This document shows, one piece after another, positions 24,476 to 36,511 of a stretch of DNA of 64,000 nt. Source of the DNA: Rhyacophila brunnea. Lineage: Eukaryota > Arthropoda > Insecta > Trichoptera > Rhyacophilidae. The notes beneath the pieces were generated by a model. That model was not told the DNA's origin. It worked only from the letters and a program-made list of their open reading frames with translations, and did no database searches. Where the stretch lies: contig JAGYXB010000563.1 of assembly GCA_022495005.1 (NCBI GenBank), positions 372,001-436,000 on the forward strand, given 5' to 3'. The position numbers were made by a program, and so were the translations under genes. The stretch's first letter is position 1. Each line of letters begins with the position of its first letter.

Positions 24476-24929
24476 AGACTTATACGCGGCGTAAATGTGA
24501 ACTCTGCCATTCTTGGTGGTGTTTGCTTTTTGCTTTGGCTTGTGTGTCTCTGATAATTACCTTAGGAATCGAGGGCATCCGTTGTTTGTTCTCCCACGGT
24601 GCAGAACTAACCTGCCATTAGTAACGCCAATTGGGAGGGCAGTAACCATGTATAATAAAATCGCTTCGGATATTGATATATTCCACTTACGTGAGGTTGA
24701 ATTTAGGTGGACGTTATTTTAAGATTACTATGTGTGCTTCCATCTACTTTTATTTTGTTACTTATTTTATTTATTTTCTTATTTTATTACTTATTCTCTG
24801 TATTTTTATTTTTAAAAATTATTAACACTTATTTTATGTCATGTCGTGAACGCTTTGAATTTATAATTTGTTATGCTCATTATATGTAAAATAAATAAAT
24901 TTGATTTGATTTGATTTGATTTGAATTGA
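24476..24929 (+). mobile_element. Jockey-like LINE 3' end with TTTGA tail
   Basis: The translation contains YLRNRGHPLFVLPRCRTNLP, then a segment ending DIDIFHLRE. This matches the C-terminal end of a Jockey/CR1-type non-LTR reverse transcriptase and also the minus-strand copy at 46305-46551. A 3' UTR follows, ending in about five TTTGA/TGATT units (about 24899-24929), a typical LINE terminal microsatellite. The coding part starts abruptly, so the copy is 5'-truncated and dead. Confidence 0.65.
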
Positions 24930-27192
24930 ATAAACCCCAAAGTTACAATAATTGTAGTATAATATATTATATATATTTGGTTTGTGTGTAACAACCACAT
25001 GTACTTTTTTGTGATTCACATTCATGCTTAACAACCTGTGATTCCTATACATTATAAAATAAAATATTTTTAAGGTTCATGTATACCTACATAAGAATAC
25101 GACATCAGATAATTTGCATTTTCTGATAGTAACGTTCGATGAAGGTAGTCGGGTCATATTATCCAGGGAGGCGTTAAACAAAGAAGTAACCTGAATAATA
25201 CAACGATTGAGAGTAAATCACTGACAAAGTAAGTCTGTCCGATTCAAATACCATAGAATATAGAAGACACCTCATATAACACAACAGGTAATTTAAGACC
25301 AGTAATAGGGGTGCCATCTTATTTTTTTGTATGGCGGTATTTTTCCTAGAGGTGTCACTGCATTGAACTGATAAATGCACATGTCACTGAATAGCGCACA
25401 AGTACCTATATGTACTAAAGTAAGAAAGTTTTGATAGACGTTTGGGGAAATCATTGAAAATTGAATAGATAACTTTACTGTTGTACTGTTGATACCAAGG
25501 TATGGAAGTATCGATGATTTTGTCGGCCCTACTTAAAACGCATTTACACACTTAAACGATCACAATACAGTATGCTATGAAATAATCTATCAATCAAATG
25601 TGTTTAAATTGTCTATGCTTGAGGGAAACTGTATACTTGAATAGCTACTTTATTTCCCATTACAGTTAACGTTCAAAGTGACCAATCATGAACCGTTTGA
25701 GGTTTGAGAGAAATGACCGTAATCCCGTAGGAAGTTTTTTTCTTCTGGCGTAAGGCATTGGTTTCCTTTGTTTTCATTGTGCGTCATTTACCGGAATGAG
25801 CGGCGATTCAAACCGACTCACGTGATCGCTTATCGGTGCGAGATTGAGACCTAGGATCAACGATTGGTTTTTGTGGGTTTTAGCGTGTGGGGTTGACTTT
25901 GTAGTGGTTCACACGGCCGCCTATAGAATACAATATCAATGTCCAATATTATGTAAATTACCACGTATTAAGGATATTACATTTAATTTATTTAATCTAT
26001 GTAATGTGTGTTACACTATATTATAAAATTTAATTATATCGTGCAATAGCCAAAAAACAAATACTTACTTAATTATTAATGACTAGGCATATTATGAAAC
26101 AGTAATTATATAATTGAGTAATATGGATTATATAAATGCTTCAGTAACAGTACAATTTAATTGATAAAAAATATTATAAACATAACCTGTTTAGTATTTC
26201 AATTGTTTAAGAAAAATAGATCAATATCAACGGTGTTATCAAATCAGACAATATATTATACAGAACTATGAATAATCGAATAAGCCGAATGAGGTAGATA
26301 ATATAATATATATAATAATATAGACCGCATATACTCATATATTATGATATAAAAATTTGACATTACTTCTTAAAAATAATAATTAAATGTTGAAATTTTA
26401 AAATATATTTATTTATTTAAATAAGCAAATCATATCATTTTTATTCCTAACGAAAAACATCAGATATGGTTAATTAATGGTTAATCCAAAACAGATGTAC
26501 GAGGAATGGTTATTAGAATTTTGCCCAACCCTCATATTGGAACCCTGTCATTACTCCACTGTAGGGCGTTATTATTTTAATTTCATTGAATAATGAGGTA
26601 GGTAACGCTGTTCTATTAATTTCCCTCTTATAATGAGGCTAAGACACTGCAGTTTTCTGATTTATTGTTTTTTTTCCATTCGGTGAGAACGTCAACATTT
26701 GTGGTCCTGCCAATCTTGTCTACAGTCTATAGTTATCTATATAATCTACATCTCGAAGGCTTCAACTAGCAGTAGTTCATTGGTTCATATTTATTTCAAT
26801 ATGCGGTTATTGTAGTGTTTGAGTGAAGTTCATATAATTATACATATTCGACTAGTCTTCATCTTTGAGCTGTTAATATAAGATATTATAATATTATATT
26901 CTCATTCCACGTCAGCCGATCCTTGAAGTCAAATTGGGAATTATTCAATAATTAAACCACTTCTGACCTAGATGTATAATATGAACTCCTTTTATTTCAT
27001 AATACATCATTAATTTATTAACGTAGATAAATCTTTTAATAATCAATTATTTAAGTAGCCAAGTGACTCATATCAAAACCACTACACTCAACACATACCA
27101 TAGATCAGCTTCACAACGAAATAATTTACATTCTATCCTTTTAATAGTATATGGTTAAGACGTTTATGGCGCATAATAAATTTGATTGTGAT
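24930..27192. other. AT-rich non-coding stretch
   Basis: No gene or complete element recognised across about 2.2 kb. Only short chance ORFs occur. Confidence 0.4.
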
Positions 27193-28066
27193 CAGGGATG
27201 GATTGGTAGTCTGAGAGTGGCACGCAAAGTTTATTAATTAATATTCCCAAACTTTAATTAAGCACCTACATATTTAATATAAAATATATTATATTGTTTT
27301 AATAATCATAAACACACATGCCGTCGTCTTTTTTATTTATAAAATACTCAATACTCCAAATGCATCAAATATTATTTTTATACTTTAAATAATTTGGAGC
27401 AACCTTAGACAGATATCAGAAAAAGTCATAGAAAAAAAATGTACCGATTGGGAAGACATCGATACAATTAGGTAAGCATATACCAACTAATCACACAAAA
27501 AAATCATTTAAAATCTATGCATTTGACGTATTATTTATAAATTATGTATGCTAAATAAAGAATGTTGCATTATGAATTCTTGTGTATTATTCTTTGATTA
27601 AAAAATAGCAATTTTCTATATGTAGATAATAATTCAATCACATTAAATCATTTTATACAAAAATATCTGTTAATACAGTTGAAAATATTTTTAATCTATA
27701 CCTACATAAATAAATACGGTATTCTTGAAATGCAATACAAATCGTCACCTGAATGAATAACTATTCTAAACCACATAATTTTAAATATTTTACGTGAGAG
27801 TTCTTTGAAACAGCCTACTTAAATTATTTATAATTTGTATTAGAAGTGTAAACATTAATTTTAATAGTACTATTAATTGCTGAAAAAAATATGGATTCAT
27901 TTGACTACATATTAAGTAATAAGTGGTTGTTTCGAAGAATTTTCCTGTTTTTGTTTGAGTTTTAATAAATTTAATGTACTTGCTTTGAGCTGATGAAATG
28001 TTTAGTAAATAAATTTGCATTTGGCATTGGATTTTCCCGGTGTCCAGGCGGACCAATCCGCCTCTG
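27193..28066. mobile_element. hAT-type element with CGGATTGGT ends
   Basis: An 874-bp candidate. The left end is CAGGGATGGATTGGT and the complement of the right end is CAGAGGCGGATTGGTCC. The ends are CAG/CTG as in hAT. The 8-bp flanks agree only partly, so insertion here is old or a boundary is a few bases off. From about 27746 it contains a diverged fragment related to the hairpin element at 32671-33170, with shared words 'gagagttctttgaaacagcc' and 'aactattcta'. Confidence 0.55.
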
Positions 28067-28764
28067 AATATGAGTAAACATTATATCATAAAGTTTACGC
28101 GGAGAAAAAATAACATCAATGGTGCTGTGCATGCAAAATGACAGGTAAGTAAATTTTCTTGATAGCGGGTCACCGTTATGCAACGAGACGTGTCGCCCGT
28201 GTACTTTGTTAACGACTGTGACTGACTGTGACTCCCAGCAAACACCCGGAACTTTCAATCACAATGCCTACTCAATGGCGTACTTACACATTTTCATTTA
28301 TATTCTGTATAATATGTAAGTCTTTTGTCATGTGTTGGCTCCGAATAGAAGAAACCGTCGATTTACTTACCGGCGCAGAGAGCCACTTCCAATACCTACC
28401 TAAAAAGATAACCAATACCAGGAAAACACATTTATAATAATAATATTAATATAGATATATAATTATTAAATTCGTCACTAAAACTGATTATTGTGTAGAA
28501 ATATATTACAATATTATGTTTATACGTAAGTTGCTTCTCGACGAAGAATATTACATATTATGTTAAAAAATACACCAATAATCCTATTTAGGAGTGTACC
28601 TACGTTATATACAAAAATACAGAAAAGGATTTTCTCAAAGTCTCAATAATAAAAAGTCCAAAAGACCAAATATAAACCAAAAGAGGGGGATTTTTTCTCA
28701 TTGATAGTAAAAAAAGCGATGCAATTTTCCTTTATATTGTTAAACATTATTATTTTTTTTATTA
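28067..28764. other. non-coding stretch
   Basis: No gene recognised. Opposing short ORFs near 28228-28437 and 27971-28258 have no motif. Confidence 0.4.
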
Positions 28765-29000
28765 ATAATCATCATCACGATCCACTGCTAGATGAGGGCC
28801 TCCCCTAGCTCTCTCCACTTTTCTTGGTCCCTAGTTCTTTGCTCCCACGTAGGTACATCCGCCGAACCTTTATCAGCGCGTCTATCCAGCGGGTTTTAAG
28901 GGTGTCCCTATGGGTGTTTAGTGTCCGGAATTTGTCCAACGGTTGTCAACATGTCCGGCCTTGCCATTTCATCTGCTTAGTGACCTCTAATACATCGCGT
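28765..29000 (-). pseudogene. RTE-like LINE 3' end
   Basis: Read on the minus strand, the sequence encodes EQRTRDQEKWRELGEALI, then a stop, then QWIV, followed at once by GATGATGATTATT. The W.rLgEA.IQQW end and GAT-rich tail are the standard finish of RTE-like LINEs. The in-frame TAG replaces a glutamine codon. Upstream, RWIDALIKVRR lies in a different frame, so at least one frameshift is present. The element is 5'-truncated. It is the closest parent in this window for the units of the minisatellite at 9310-10985. Confidence 0.65.
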
Positions 29001-29725
29001 ACTATTTATTGTCTGCTTCCTTATAAATTGGTTTATTTTTAATATATCTACATATTAATTTTCAACCGCTTTTTCTTTTGTACTATTCAAAAATATATTT
29101 ATATTGTATTTGTGCAAGAGGTGGGGCATTTAAGAGTGGACGTCCGGGCGTCTTTCACTATGTTAGTCCTTGATTTACCAAAAATTTATACATTATGTAC
29201 CGATATTCTCAGATTCTTGAGAGTCAAATGTTGCTGATTTGAAAAATAAATAACGAAAAAATATAAAGACACCATTATAATAACACATGTTAGCGCTTAC
29301 AATCCGTTTTTTAATTTTGTCGACGATATATATACACAATGATAAAAAAAAATATTTCCACTTTTTATAAATTGGTAAAACGCCACTGTCCTCCAGTAAA
29401 GTTAATGCGACACCTTGAATTTTGACAACGGAGCTTAATTCGGTTTTAAATTGCAGTTAAGCATTGTACCTAACCTTTTTTCAAACAACATCTATTTCAA
29501 TAAATACTAACCACTGATTTGCGGTTTTACTGTTAGTTATTTACAAGCATTGTGTACAGGTTCAAAAGCATTTGTTGAAAATAATTGAATTTATTGTAAA
29601 AATGCAATGCTAAAAAATAAATTAAAAGAAATTGCAATTAATCGCAACGAAAACTTTTAGTTATAACAGTAGCGATATTATATAACGTAACAAATATATT
29701 ATTTTGTAAGTATACCCTGTCCATT
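29001..29725. other. AT-rich non-coding stretch
   Basis: No gene or complete element recognised. Confidence 0.4.
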
Positions 29726-29730
29726 TTTTT

Positions 29731-29850
29731 ACATGTTCGATTCTAAGAAGATCTCTACAGAATTGAGGTTCAATTATTATTAACAGATTTATGTTTTTAC
29801 AAGAAATGGATGTTAGCCACTTCCTTAATCTATTAGGTCTGCAGTCTAGG
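29731..29850 (-). mobile_element. SINE family A, truncated copy
   Basis: Minus-strand fragment with 'catgttcgattctaagaaga', 'ttacaagaaatggatgttag' and 'aatctattaggtct'. It corresponds to the 3' two-thirds of the complete copy at 39125-39369. The tRNA-like head with A and B boxes is missing, so it cannot be transcribed from its own promoter. Confidence 0.65.
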
Positions 29851-30129
29851 TTGTTCAAAGTAATATAACATCATTGATTAATTTAATTTTTTTTAGTAAT
29901 TATTCCACTTCTATTAAATAAATCTAGACCGGTTTCGTTCGCCTCAGAGGGAGATTTTCAATCATTCATTGAAAAATTAAAAGTGGAATAATTACAAAAA
30001 AAAAATCATTTTATTAAATTAATCAATAATACGATGCATTTCCACCATGAATTGACAGTTAACATAATAAAAGAAATTAATATAATATCATTGGTTCAAA
30101 TACTCATTGAAAAAATACAGTGTGTATTT

Positions 30130-30205
30130 TTTTGTCTGATCCCGAATTCAAACCCCACGACATTATTGGCCGACACGTTACCGTTCGGCCATCGTATGCG
30201 TCAAT
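30130..30205 (-). mobile_element. tRNA-like SINE head
   Basis: On the minus strand the sequence shows an A box (TGGCCGAACGG) and a B-box-like GGTTTGAATTC at tRNA spacing. It resembles a SINE head of family A type, but the body that should follow is not recognised. The arms do not form a tRNA acceptor stem, so a functional tRNA is unlikely. Confidence 0.45.
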
Positions 30206-31216
30206 TTCTCTATCCATTTTATGTTATAATATAAGTATATTTAGTAAAATATCGAACTTTAAAAATTAAACAAATAAAACGACATAATATAAGTAATATT
30301 AAATGGAGTGGATTGTAGTAATAATTAAGCATGCAATGATGTCTTATCATTAATTTCCCATGAAAATTTTAATAACTTCTCTAAATTTGGACAAAATAAA
30401 TGATAAAGTACGTAATTATATTTATCAAGTTAATACTTTGAAAGTATTCCCTCGCGTGGGAATTCATTGTATTAAACTATTATTAACTATGATTGCTTAT
30501 TAACCGCACAATCCGTTTTAATTGTATTATTTTCGTTATGTTAAACTTAATTAAAATGAGGGATGGAGAAAATTTTACCCCTGTTCTAGATCCAAATACA
30601 TATTATGTGAAAAATAACAAATTATTATGAATTCCATTCAGTTGGTATTCTAACCGAATAATTAACACTTTGTAAATGCGTCACCGGCTTTCCTTTGGGC
30701 ATTGCATTGGTTTAGACATTATAATATAATATTAAGTACGTAATAATAAGGTTTTACTATTGAATATTTATATAAACATATTATGTATGTGTTATATGAC
30801 CAAATCATGTTAATATTAGGTTGGTAAGTTTTTTCAAAAACTTCATTGTGAAAATGGATTCTTTTGCAGATGACGCAATCGATCTGTCAGGAAATTTAGA
30901 AAGGAGCTTCGAAACAGTTCAAACCTATCATACAATTATTAATTATACGAAATGTTTAAAATATTCTTTTCTCGCAAATAAAATATAGCCCAAAGCATAA
31001 CAAAATTCCTGCAACTAACATCAATGGGGTTTATAATAATATTATAATCACTCAAACAGATGCATATTCATACACAAAAAATAAAGTACTAATATTATTA
31101 GCTATATATCATCACACTCATTACTGTCATTTTCAATAATAATTACATTTGGTTACAGGGTGTGATTTAATGGAAGAAATGAAGGCGTCCCTATAAAAAT
31201 GGTATATATAATACAT
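30206..31216. other. AT-rich non-coding stretch
   Basis: No gene or complete element recognised. Confidence 0.4.
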
Positions 31217-31224
31217 GGTGTAGG

Positions 31225-31666
31225 CAACGTTCCCTCTAATTTTTCTATTGTGTGTGCGGATTTTTAACGCACCTGAGCAGTGGCGTAACTAGGGTTGGTG
31301 TCACCCGTCAGTGACGGGTCGTCACCCGGTGCGGTAAATTTACAACCACCCCACAAACACACACATATAATTTTTCATTAAAACTTATATTTTTAAGGTA
31401 TTTATTAAATTCAATGATTTCATATTATAATAATAACACTAACAACGATAATTTTTGCAGCTCCATCTGATGTAAACATAATCATATTCTGTAAATTTAT
31501 TTTATTGTCATGTGCATGTCATGTTTTGTGCATTCGAGCAAAACTAAAATCTGGCAAAGGAAACTTTCTTTTACAATATTTTTGTATGAGGACTGTGCGT
31601 TGATGCAAACATGTGTGCGGACACATTTTGGTAGGTGTGCGCGCGCACACCTTACAGGAAACATTG
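31225..31666. mobile_element. hAT-type MITE, family F, complete copy
   Basis: A 442-bp element. The left end is CAACGTTCCCTCTAA and the complement of the right end is CAATGTTTCCTGTAA. An exact 8-bp duplication GGTGTAGG lies at 31217-31224 and 31667-31674. Near the left end sits a block resembling the end of another hAT family, CAGTGGCGTAACTAGGG, with a small tandem duplication of 'cgtcacccg'. The same block lies at the same place in the copy at 14156, so it is part of the family. Overlapping 72- and 85-codon ORFs are spurious. Confidence 0.85.
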
Positions 31667-31674
31667 GGTGTAGG

Positions 31675-32026
31675 TACATATAATAATAATATAACATTGC
31701 CACACTTCTTATCAAAATTCGCTCGAAATGGTTGACTAACGTGGATTAGAGGGGTGGGTCTACATGCGATGTACAATTTGATATTTTTACTTCGATTATT
31801 TATATTTTTATTTTTTGATCTATCTATTTGTGTTATCTTAAAATATTATTGTTAAGATAATAAAGTGCTTATCTTTCAAAATATACCCTTAAACATTGAA
31901 ATTGTTGTTATTTATTTGGCTTATTATGTGTTATCTTAAAACATTGTTTTTAAGATAAGAAAATGCCCATCTTTCAAAATATACTCATAAAACATTAAAA
32001 TTGTTGTTACATATTTATTTCGCTAA
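31675..32026. other. non-coding stretch with a local direct repeat
   Basis: Two imperfect copies of about 100 bp lie in tandem (about 31828-31910 and 31925-32010). Each contains 'gtgttatcttaaaa', 'gttaagata/tttaagata', 'catcttatctttcaaaatata' type words and 'aaattgttgtta'. No gene. Confidence 0.5.
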
Positions 32027-32424
32027 AGCCTCGATGACATTGAGCGAGTTTACAAGCTACAAGCCGGCGAATTTACCATTTGCTAGTAAACTCGCCCAGT
32101 GTAATCATCTAACTAGCTAACAAGCAGATTGTAAGCAATCTACGAGAAAAGTTGAAAGCCGGGCTACTTTACTCGCTACTCGCTGGCATGTGGGCTTGTT
32201 AGCTAGTAAACTAGCCGTGTGTCAACATAGTTGCTAGTGAACTAGCTGCGAGTACGAGCAAATTAAAGAAACAACACATGGTTACAACTCGCTAGTTTGT
32301 TGGCTTCTGAGCGAGTAGAAAGTTTTGTGTGTCATCATCACTATCACACTAGCTGACTGCTGACTCGCCCGCTTTTGAACTCGCTGACTAGCAGCTTGCA
32401 AACTCACTCAATGTAATTGAGCCT
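32027..32424. mobile_element. PIF/Harbinger-type MITE with GCTAGTAAAC words
   Basis: A 398-bp element. The left end is AGCCTCGATGACATTGAG and the complement of the right end is AGGCTCAATTACATTGAG. TAA is duplicated at 32024-32026 and 32425-32427. Inside, many short variants of 'gctagtaaactcgc' / 'actcgctagtttg' recur on both strands, giving a highly self-complementary body. It has no coding capacity. Confidence 0.7.
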
Positions 32425-32670
32425 TAAGTGTTTTTCATCTCTCCTGAAAATTTTTGTTTTTGCATATAGACACTTTTTATAGAGACACCTTCATATACAT
32501 TGATATTTTTACTAGGTACCAACGTTGGTAGTTAGAATTTATGGTTATTATTTTATTTTTTATAGTGGGGAGACTTCATAATCAGTCAATGCGTCGTGCC
32601 CGCCAGTGAGAATGTCTCAGAAATGGCTAGCAAAATTTGAGTGCTATAAATGTACACATTACTTAGGTAC

Positions 32671-33170
32671 ATTTCGTCAGCTGAATGCAGAACTATTCCA
32701 ACTTACATTTGAAATTTTTCAAGAGAGAGTTTTTTGAAACAACACACTGAAATTATATATTATCTTTATAGATAAATCGCACCGTGAGTGTACAACCAAG
32801 GCATCTGCAAATTTTTCATTTTCGAGATTAAATGCAAAACAACTGCAAAAGTCGTGAACTTGATAATGTAAAAGTGAAGTAACTGAAAGAACATGCAATA
32901 TAATGTAGATATAAACCAAACATTATGGTTTTTTTTTATTAACTCAAACTTCAAACCCTAATATATACAAAATATGTATTTCTCAGATGCCTTGGTTTTA
33001 CACTCACGGTGCGAAATGTACGCATATTTTAGTAGGATTATTGTTGAGAAAATTGGTGCATACACTTGTCTATATAAATAATAAATAACTGAAGTAGGCT
33101 GTTTCAAAAAAATCTTCTGCAAAATATTTCAAATGTGAGTTAGAATAGTTCTGCATTCAGCAGACGAAAA
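32671..33170. mobile_element. long inverted-repeat (hairpin) element J
   Basis: About 500 bp. The left arm starts at 'tttcgtcagctgaatgcaga' and the right arm ends with 'tctgcattcagcagacgaaa'. Arms of about 150-190 bp pair again at the inner words CAAGGCATCTG / CAGATGCCTTGG and at CACCGTGAGTGTA / TACACTCACGGTG. The target duplication is not clear. The minus-strand ORFs here are artefacts. A diverged relative lies within 27746-28056. Confidence 0.7.
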
Positions 33171-34443
33171 TTTCTTAATACATATTCTATGCAGTTAAAA
33201 AAACGTTACGGAATTTGTGGTCTGTATTATTTGGCTATAAATACCGTCATTGTTGATATTTTATTTATAACTCAAGAATACCGCTGATTTGAGATAATAT
33301 ATTATATCTAAAATTAGCGGTATTCTTCAGTTTCGATTTGAATTATTATATAATGCTAATTTAATACCGCTGATGCAATAATAATATTGAAAATGATCCG
33401 TTAGCCAGAGCAAAGGCGACTAACCACAGCGCAGACAAAACATGCCTTCCTGCTAACCACGTGAAAGCCGTGCGATCAACACAAAAGTTTTTTTTAATTC
33501 ATTATTCATAAACCATCATCCATGCCCATGGAGTAATGTTGTGGGAAAATATTAACTTGCGAAGCGTTGAATATTATATTTTGATTATTTCGCTCAGTAA
33601 TCTATTTATTGTACACTATCCAGGCGCGCACACAGAAAAATAGTATGGGGGTGTTCCATTTCGAAAAAATATTCATAATAATTTATTATTGATTTTTTAA
33701 GACAGCGGAAGTCACAAATCAACCAAATCCAAAAAATTATCAATTCCGACATTTTGCGATTTTTTAAAAAAAAAAAAAAATCCCTCGCGGTACCGCGATA
33801 CTTGCGAGTATCGATATTTTTCTTTCGGTATGACAACCCTGCCCAGCAGACTCCCACACTTTTCCGGGTACATACCCCATACAGAGATAGCTACTCCGCA
33901 CTCTGAGTGAGTGATGAACATCTGACCTGCAGCTATAACTACGGGTGCTCAACTACTAGTTATTGGGACCTGCTGCATCCTCGAAATGCCTTGATTATAA
34001 TTATTATAATAAGCTTTACTGTCCGTTTGTGTCCATGGGTTTTCCGCTGATGTTGCGTGTCGTAGAATGCTTAGTGGAGTGGGGCCAACCCTCTGAAAAG
34101 AGTGTTCGACCGCTAAAGCATACATCAATCGTCAGTTATCGGGTAATGAAGAAGAAGAATAAGTAATATTCCATTTATCCAAATAATTTGTATTTTTTTC
34201 GTTCATGTGTAGGGTTCCTGACCGTAAATCTTCGCCTTGTATGCGCGCCCGATACTCGTTATTATTTTACCAATGATAATTATTAACAGACCAAAATATT
34301 ATAAAAAATGAAAAAGTACTAACCAATTTTAATTTTTAATTATTTTTATTGAAAATGAATAACCATAAAATATTTCAAGACAAACTTATATCAAAATGTT
34401 TTTTTTCTTTGATTGAGTGGGGTTCGAACATATTACCTTTCGC
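33171..34443. other. non-coding stretch
   Basis: No gene recognised. A phrase GGCGCGCACACAG near 33623 and a loosely mirrored one near 34238 (TATGCGCGCCC) could be decayed element ends, but no duplication supports this. Several overlapping ORFs of 60-83 codons around 33606-33952 cross an A-tract and are not convincing. Confidence 0.4.
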
Positions 34444-34447
34444 TTAA

Positions 34448-35840
34448 GGGGGGACATGCTCGTCGAAGGTCAAAATTGAGTTTTTATTGTATTTTCAAAC
34501 CATGATCCTGGACACTCCTTAAACGTTGTAGATAATCTATTTATATAATTTTGAAGCCTTATTATCCTTTATAGTTATTTTAAACATTTGATGACTGCAT
34601 AAAGTATTTTTGTTACATAAAATAGTATTCTTTTAAACCTCTCGCTCTAATGTTTTAGAATATAGTCATATTTCGGTACATAACTGTGCAGTGGTGTTAA
34701 GATTTTTTACGTTTATTAATTTTTAAACGCATTTATAAAACCATTAGTATAATTTATTACGAGATAATTTTTGTAAAATATTCACGATAAAAAATTATAT
34801 TGATAATCTCTGTGATCCCAAATTTGACAAGAATTAGGCATTTTATTATTCAAAAAATCGGCAAGATTAACACATTTGAAGATGATTCTAAAGATATTTA
34901 TTATAAGCTATGTCTTTGACCATTCAAGTGTGATAAACATCTTATGAATAATGATTGCTTTATAATAATTATTGACCTAATAATAAGGTAGTGTTTTTTT
35001 GAAATACGCCATTTCTTTTGTCATTCCCCAGTGGTTAAGCTACAACATACGGCCGTAGCCATAAATTGACAAACTATAATTGAAATAGGGAGTAAAATGA
35101 TATTAACGCGCGTGTTTGAACATGTACCGTTTAAAAAAAAATAAAAAAAAATTTGGTTAGGTACATGTTCAAACACGCGCGTTAACATAATTTTACTCCC
35201 TACTTTAATTATAGTTTGTCAATTTATGGCTACGGCCGTATGTTGTAGCTTAACCACTGGGGAATGACAAAAGAAATGGCGTATTTCAAAAAAACACTAC
35301 CTTATTCTTAGGTCAATAATTATTATAAAGCAATCATTATTCATAAGATGTTTATCACACTTGAATGGTCAAAGACATAGCTTATAATAAGTATCTTTAG
35401 AATCATCTTCAAATGTGTTAATCTTGCCGATTTTTTGAATAATAAAATGCCTAATTCTTGTCAAATTTGGGATCACAGAGATTATCAATATAATTTTTTA
35501 TCGTGAATATTTTACAAAAATTATCTCGTAATAAATTATACTAATGGTTTTATAAATGCGTTTAAAAATTAATAAATGTAAAAAATCTTAACACGACTGC
35601 ACAGTTATGTACCGAAATATGACTATATTCTAAAACATTAGAGCGAGAGGTTTAAAAGAATACTATTTTATGTAAAAAAAATACTTTATGCAGTCATCAA
35701 ATGTTTAAAATAACTATAAAGGATAATAAGGCTTCAAAATTATATAAATAGATTATCTACAACGTTTAAGGAGTGTCCAGGATCATGGTTTGAAAATACA
35801 ATAAAAACTCAATTTTGACCTTCGACGAGCATGTCCCCCC
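34448..35840. mobile_element. TTAA foldback element, copy 2
   Basis: A 1,393-bp element flanked by TTAA (34444-34447 and 35841-35844). The left arm runs 34448-35128 and the right arm 35160-35840, each 681 bp. They are nearly perfect complements around a roughly 31-base A/T-rich loop. The ends are GGGGGGACATGCTCG and its complement. Very few mismatches separate the arms, and the element closely resembles copy 3. It has no coding capacity. If transcribed it would fold into a hairpin of almost 700 bp. Confidence 0.92.
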
Positions 35841-35844
35841 TTAA

Positions 35845-36286
35845 GGGGAGAGAGCTTTATTAGCCATCTAAAACTCTGCAAACTTTCCTTTGTTTTAAAT
35901 TTACGCAAGGTAAATAATTACTATAGGTATTTGATTAAAAATGCAATGGATGCACTTGTTCGTGTTTATCACAGAACAGATTAATAAAATGGAAATGTAA
36001 AAGCTAATTGTCAAGTTTTATTACTTTATGGTAGTCAGGTCATAAATTGAAGGAAACACAACCAACATTGATCGTGCGTTTAGTTTACGTGACAAAATGT
36101 ATACTAAGATGCAAACGTAACTATTGAAAATATTATGTTTCTTCTCCCATATTTCCCCACGCTCGAGATTTTAAACATATTATAACCTCACCCAAAAGGC
36201 AACCCACTTTCCATTATTGTTGTGTTCCCAGGTCCTAATAATTTTAAACACCATCAGCGCATCTATTCTCTATACACAAGGCTGCT
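35845..36286. other. non-coding stretch
   Basis: No gene or element recognised. Confidence 0.4.
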
Positions 36287-36511
36287 ATCGGCAGCTATCG
36301 AGAGTAGTTTTTCATATGTTTGTATCGAAGTATTATAAATTGTTACAATAAGTTAGCCGCCTAAACAGTCAAAACTGTCTATCTCGCTCCAAAATTTAGC
36401 ACGCACAGAGGTGCTGGTATAGCACTTATTGTAACAATTACGACTAACTTATTGTAAATATTACAATAAGTGCTAATACTTCGATACAAAATTACCCTCG
36501 ATAGCTGCCGA
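36287..36511. mobile_element. inverted-repeat MITE with ATCGGCAGCTATCGAG ends
   Basis: A 225-bp element. The left end ATCGGCAGCTATCGAGAG pairs with the right end, whose complement is ATCGGCAGCTATCGAGGG. Inner words TGTATCGAAGTATTA and GTTACAATAAGTTAG also recur in inverted orientation. The boundary may extend a few bases; no target duplication is obvious. A run of C (36532-36538) lies just outside. It has no coding capacity. Confidence 0.6.

Noticed and set aside
33606..34255. Possible hAT-type element with GGCGCGCACACAG end
   Set aside because: The proposed right end does not match well and no 8-bp duplication could be found.
34448..35840. CRISPR-like or phage-type array
   Set aside because: The repeats are large inverted arms of a eukaryotic transposable element, not short direct repeats with spacers.
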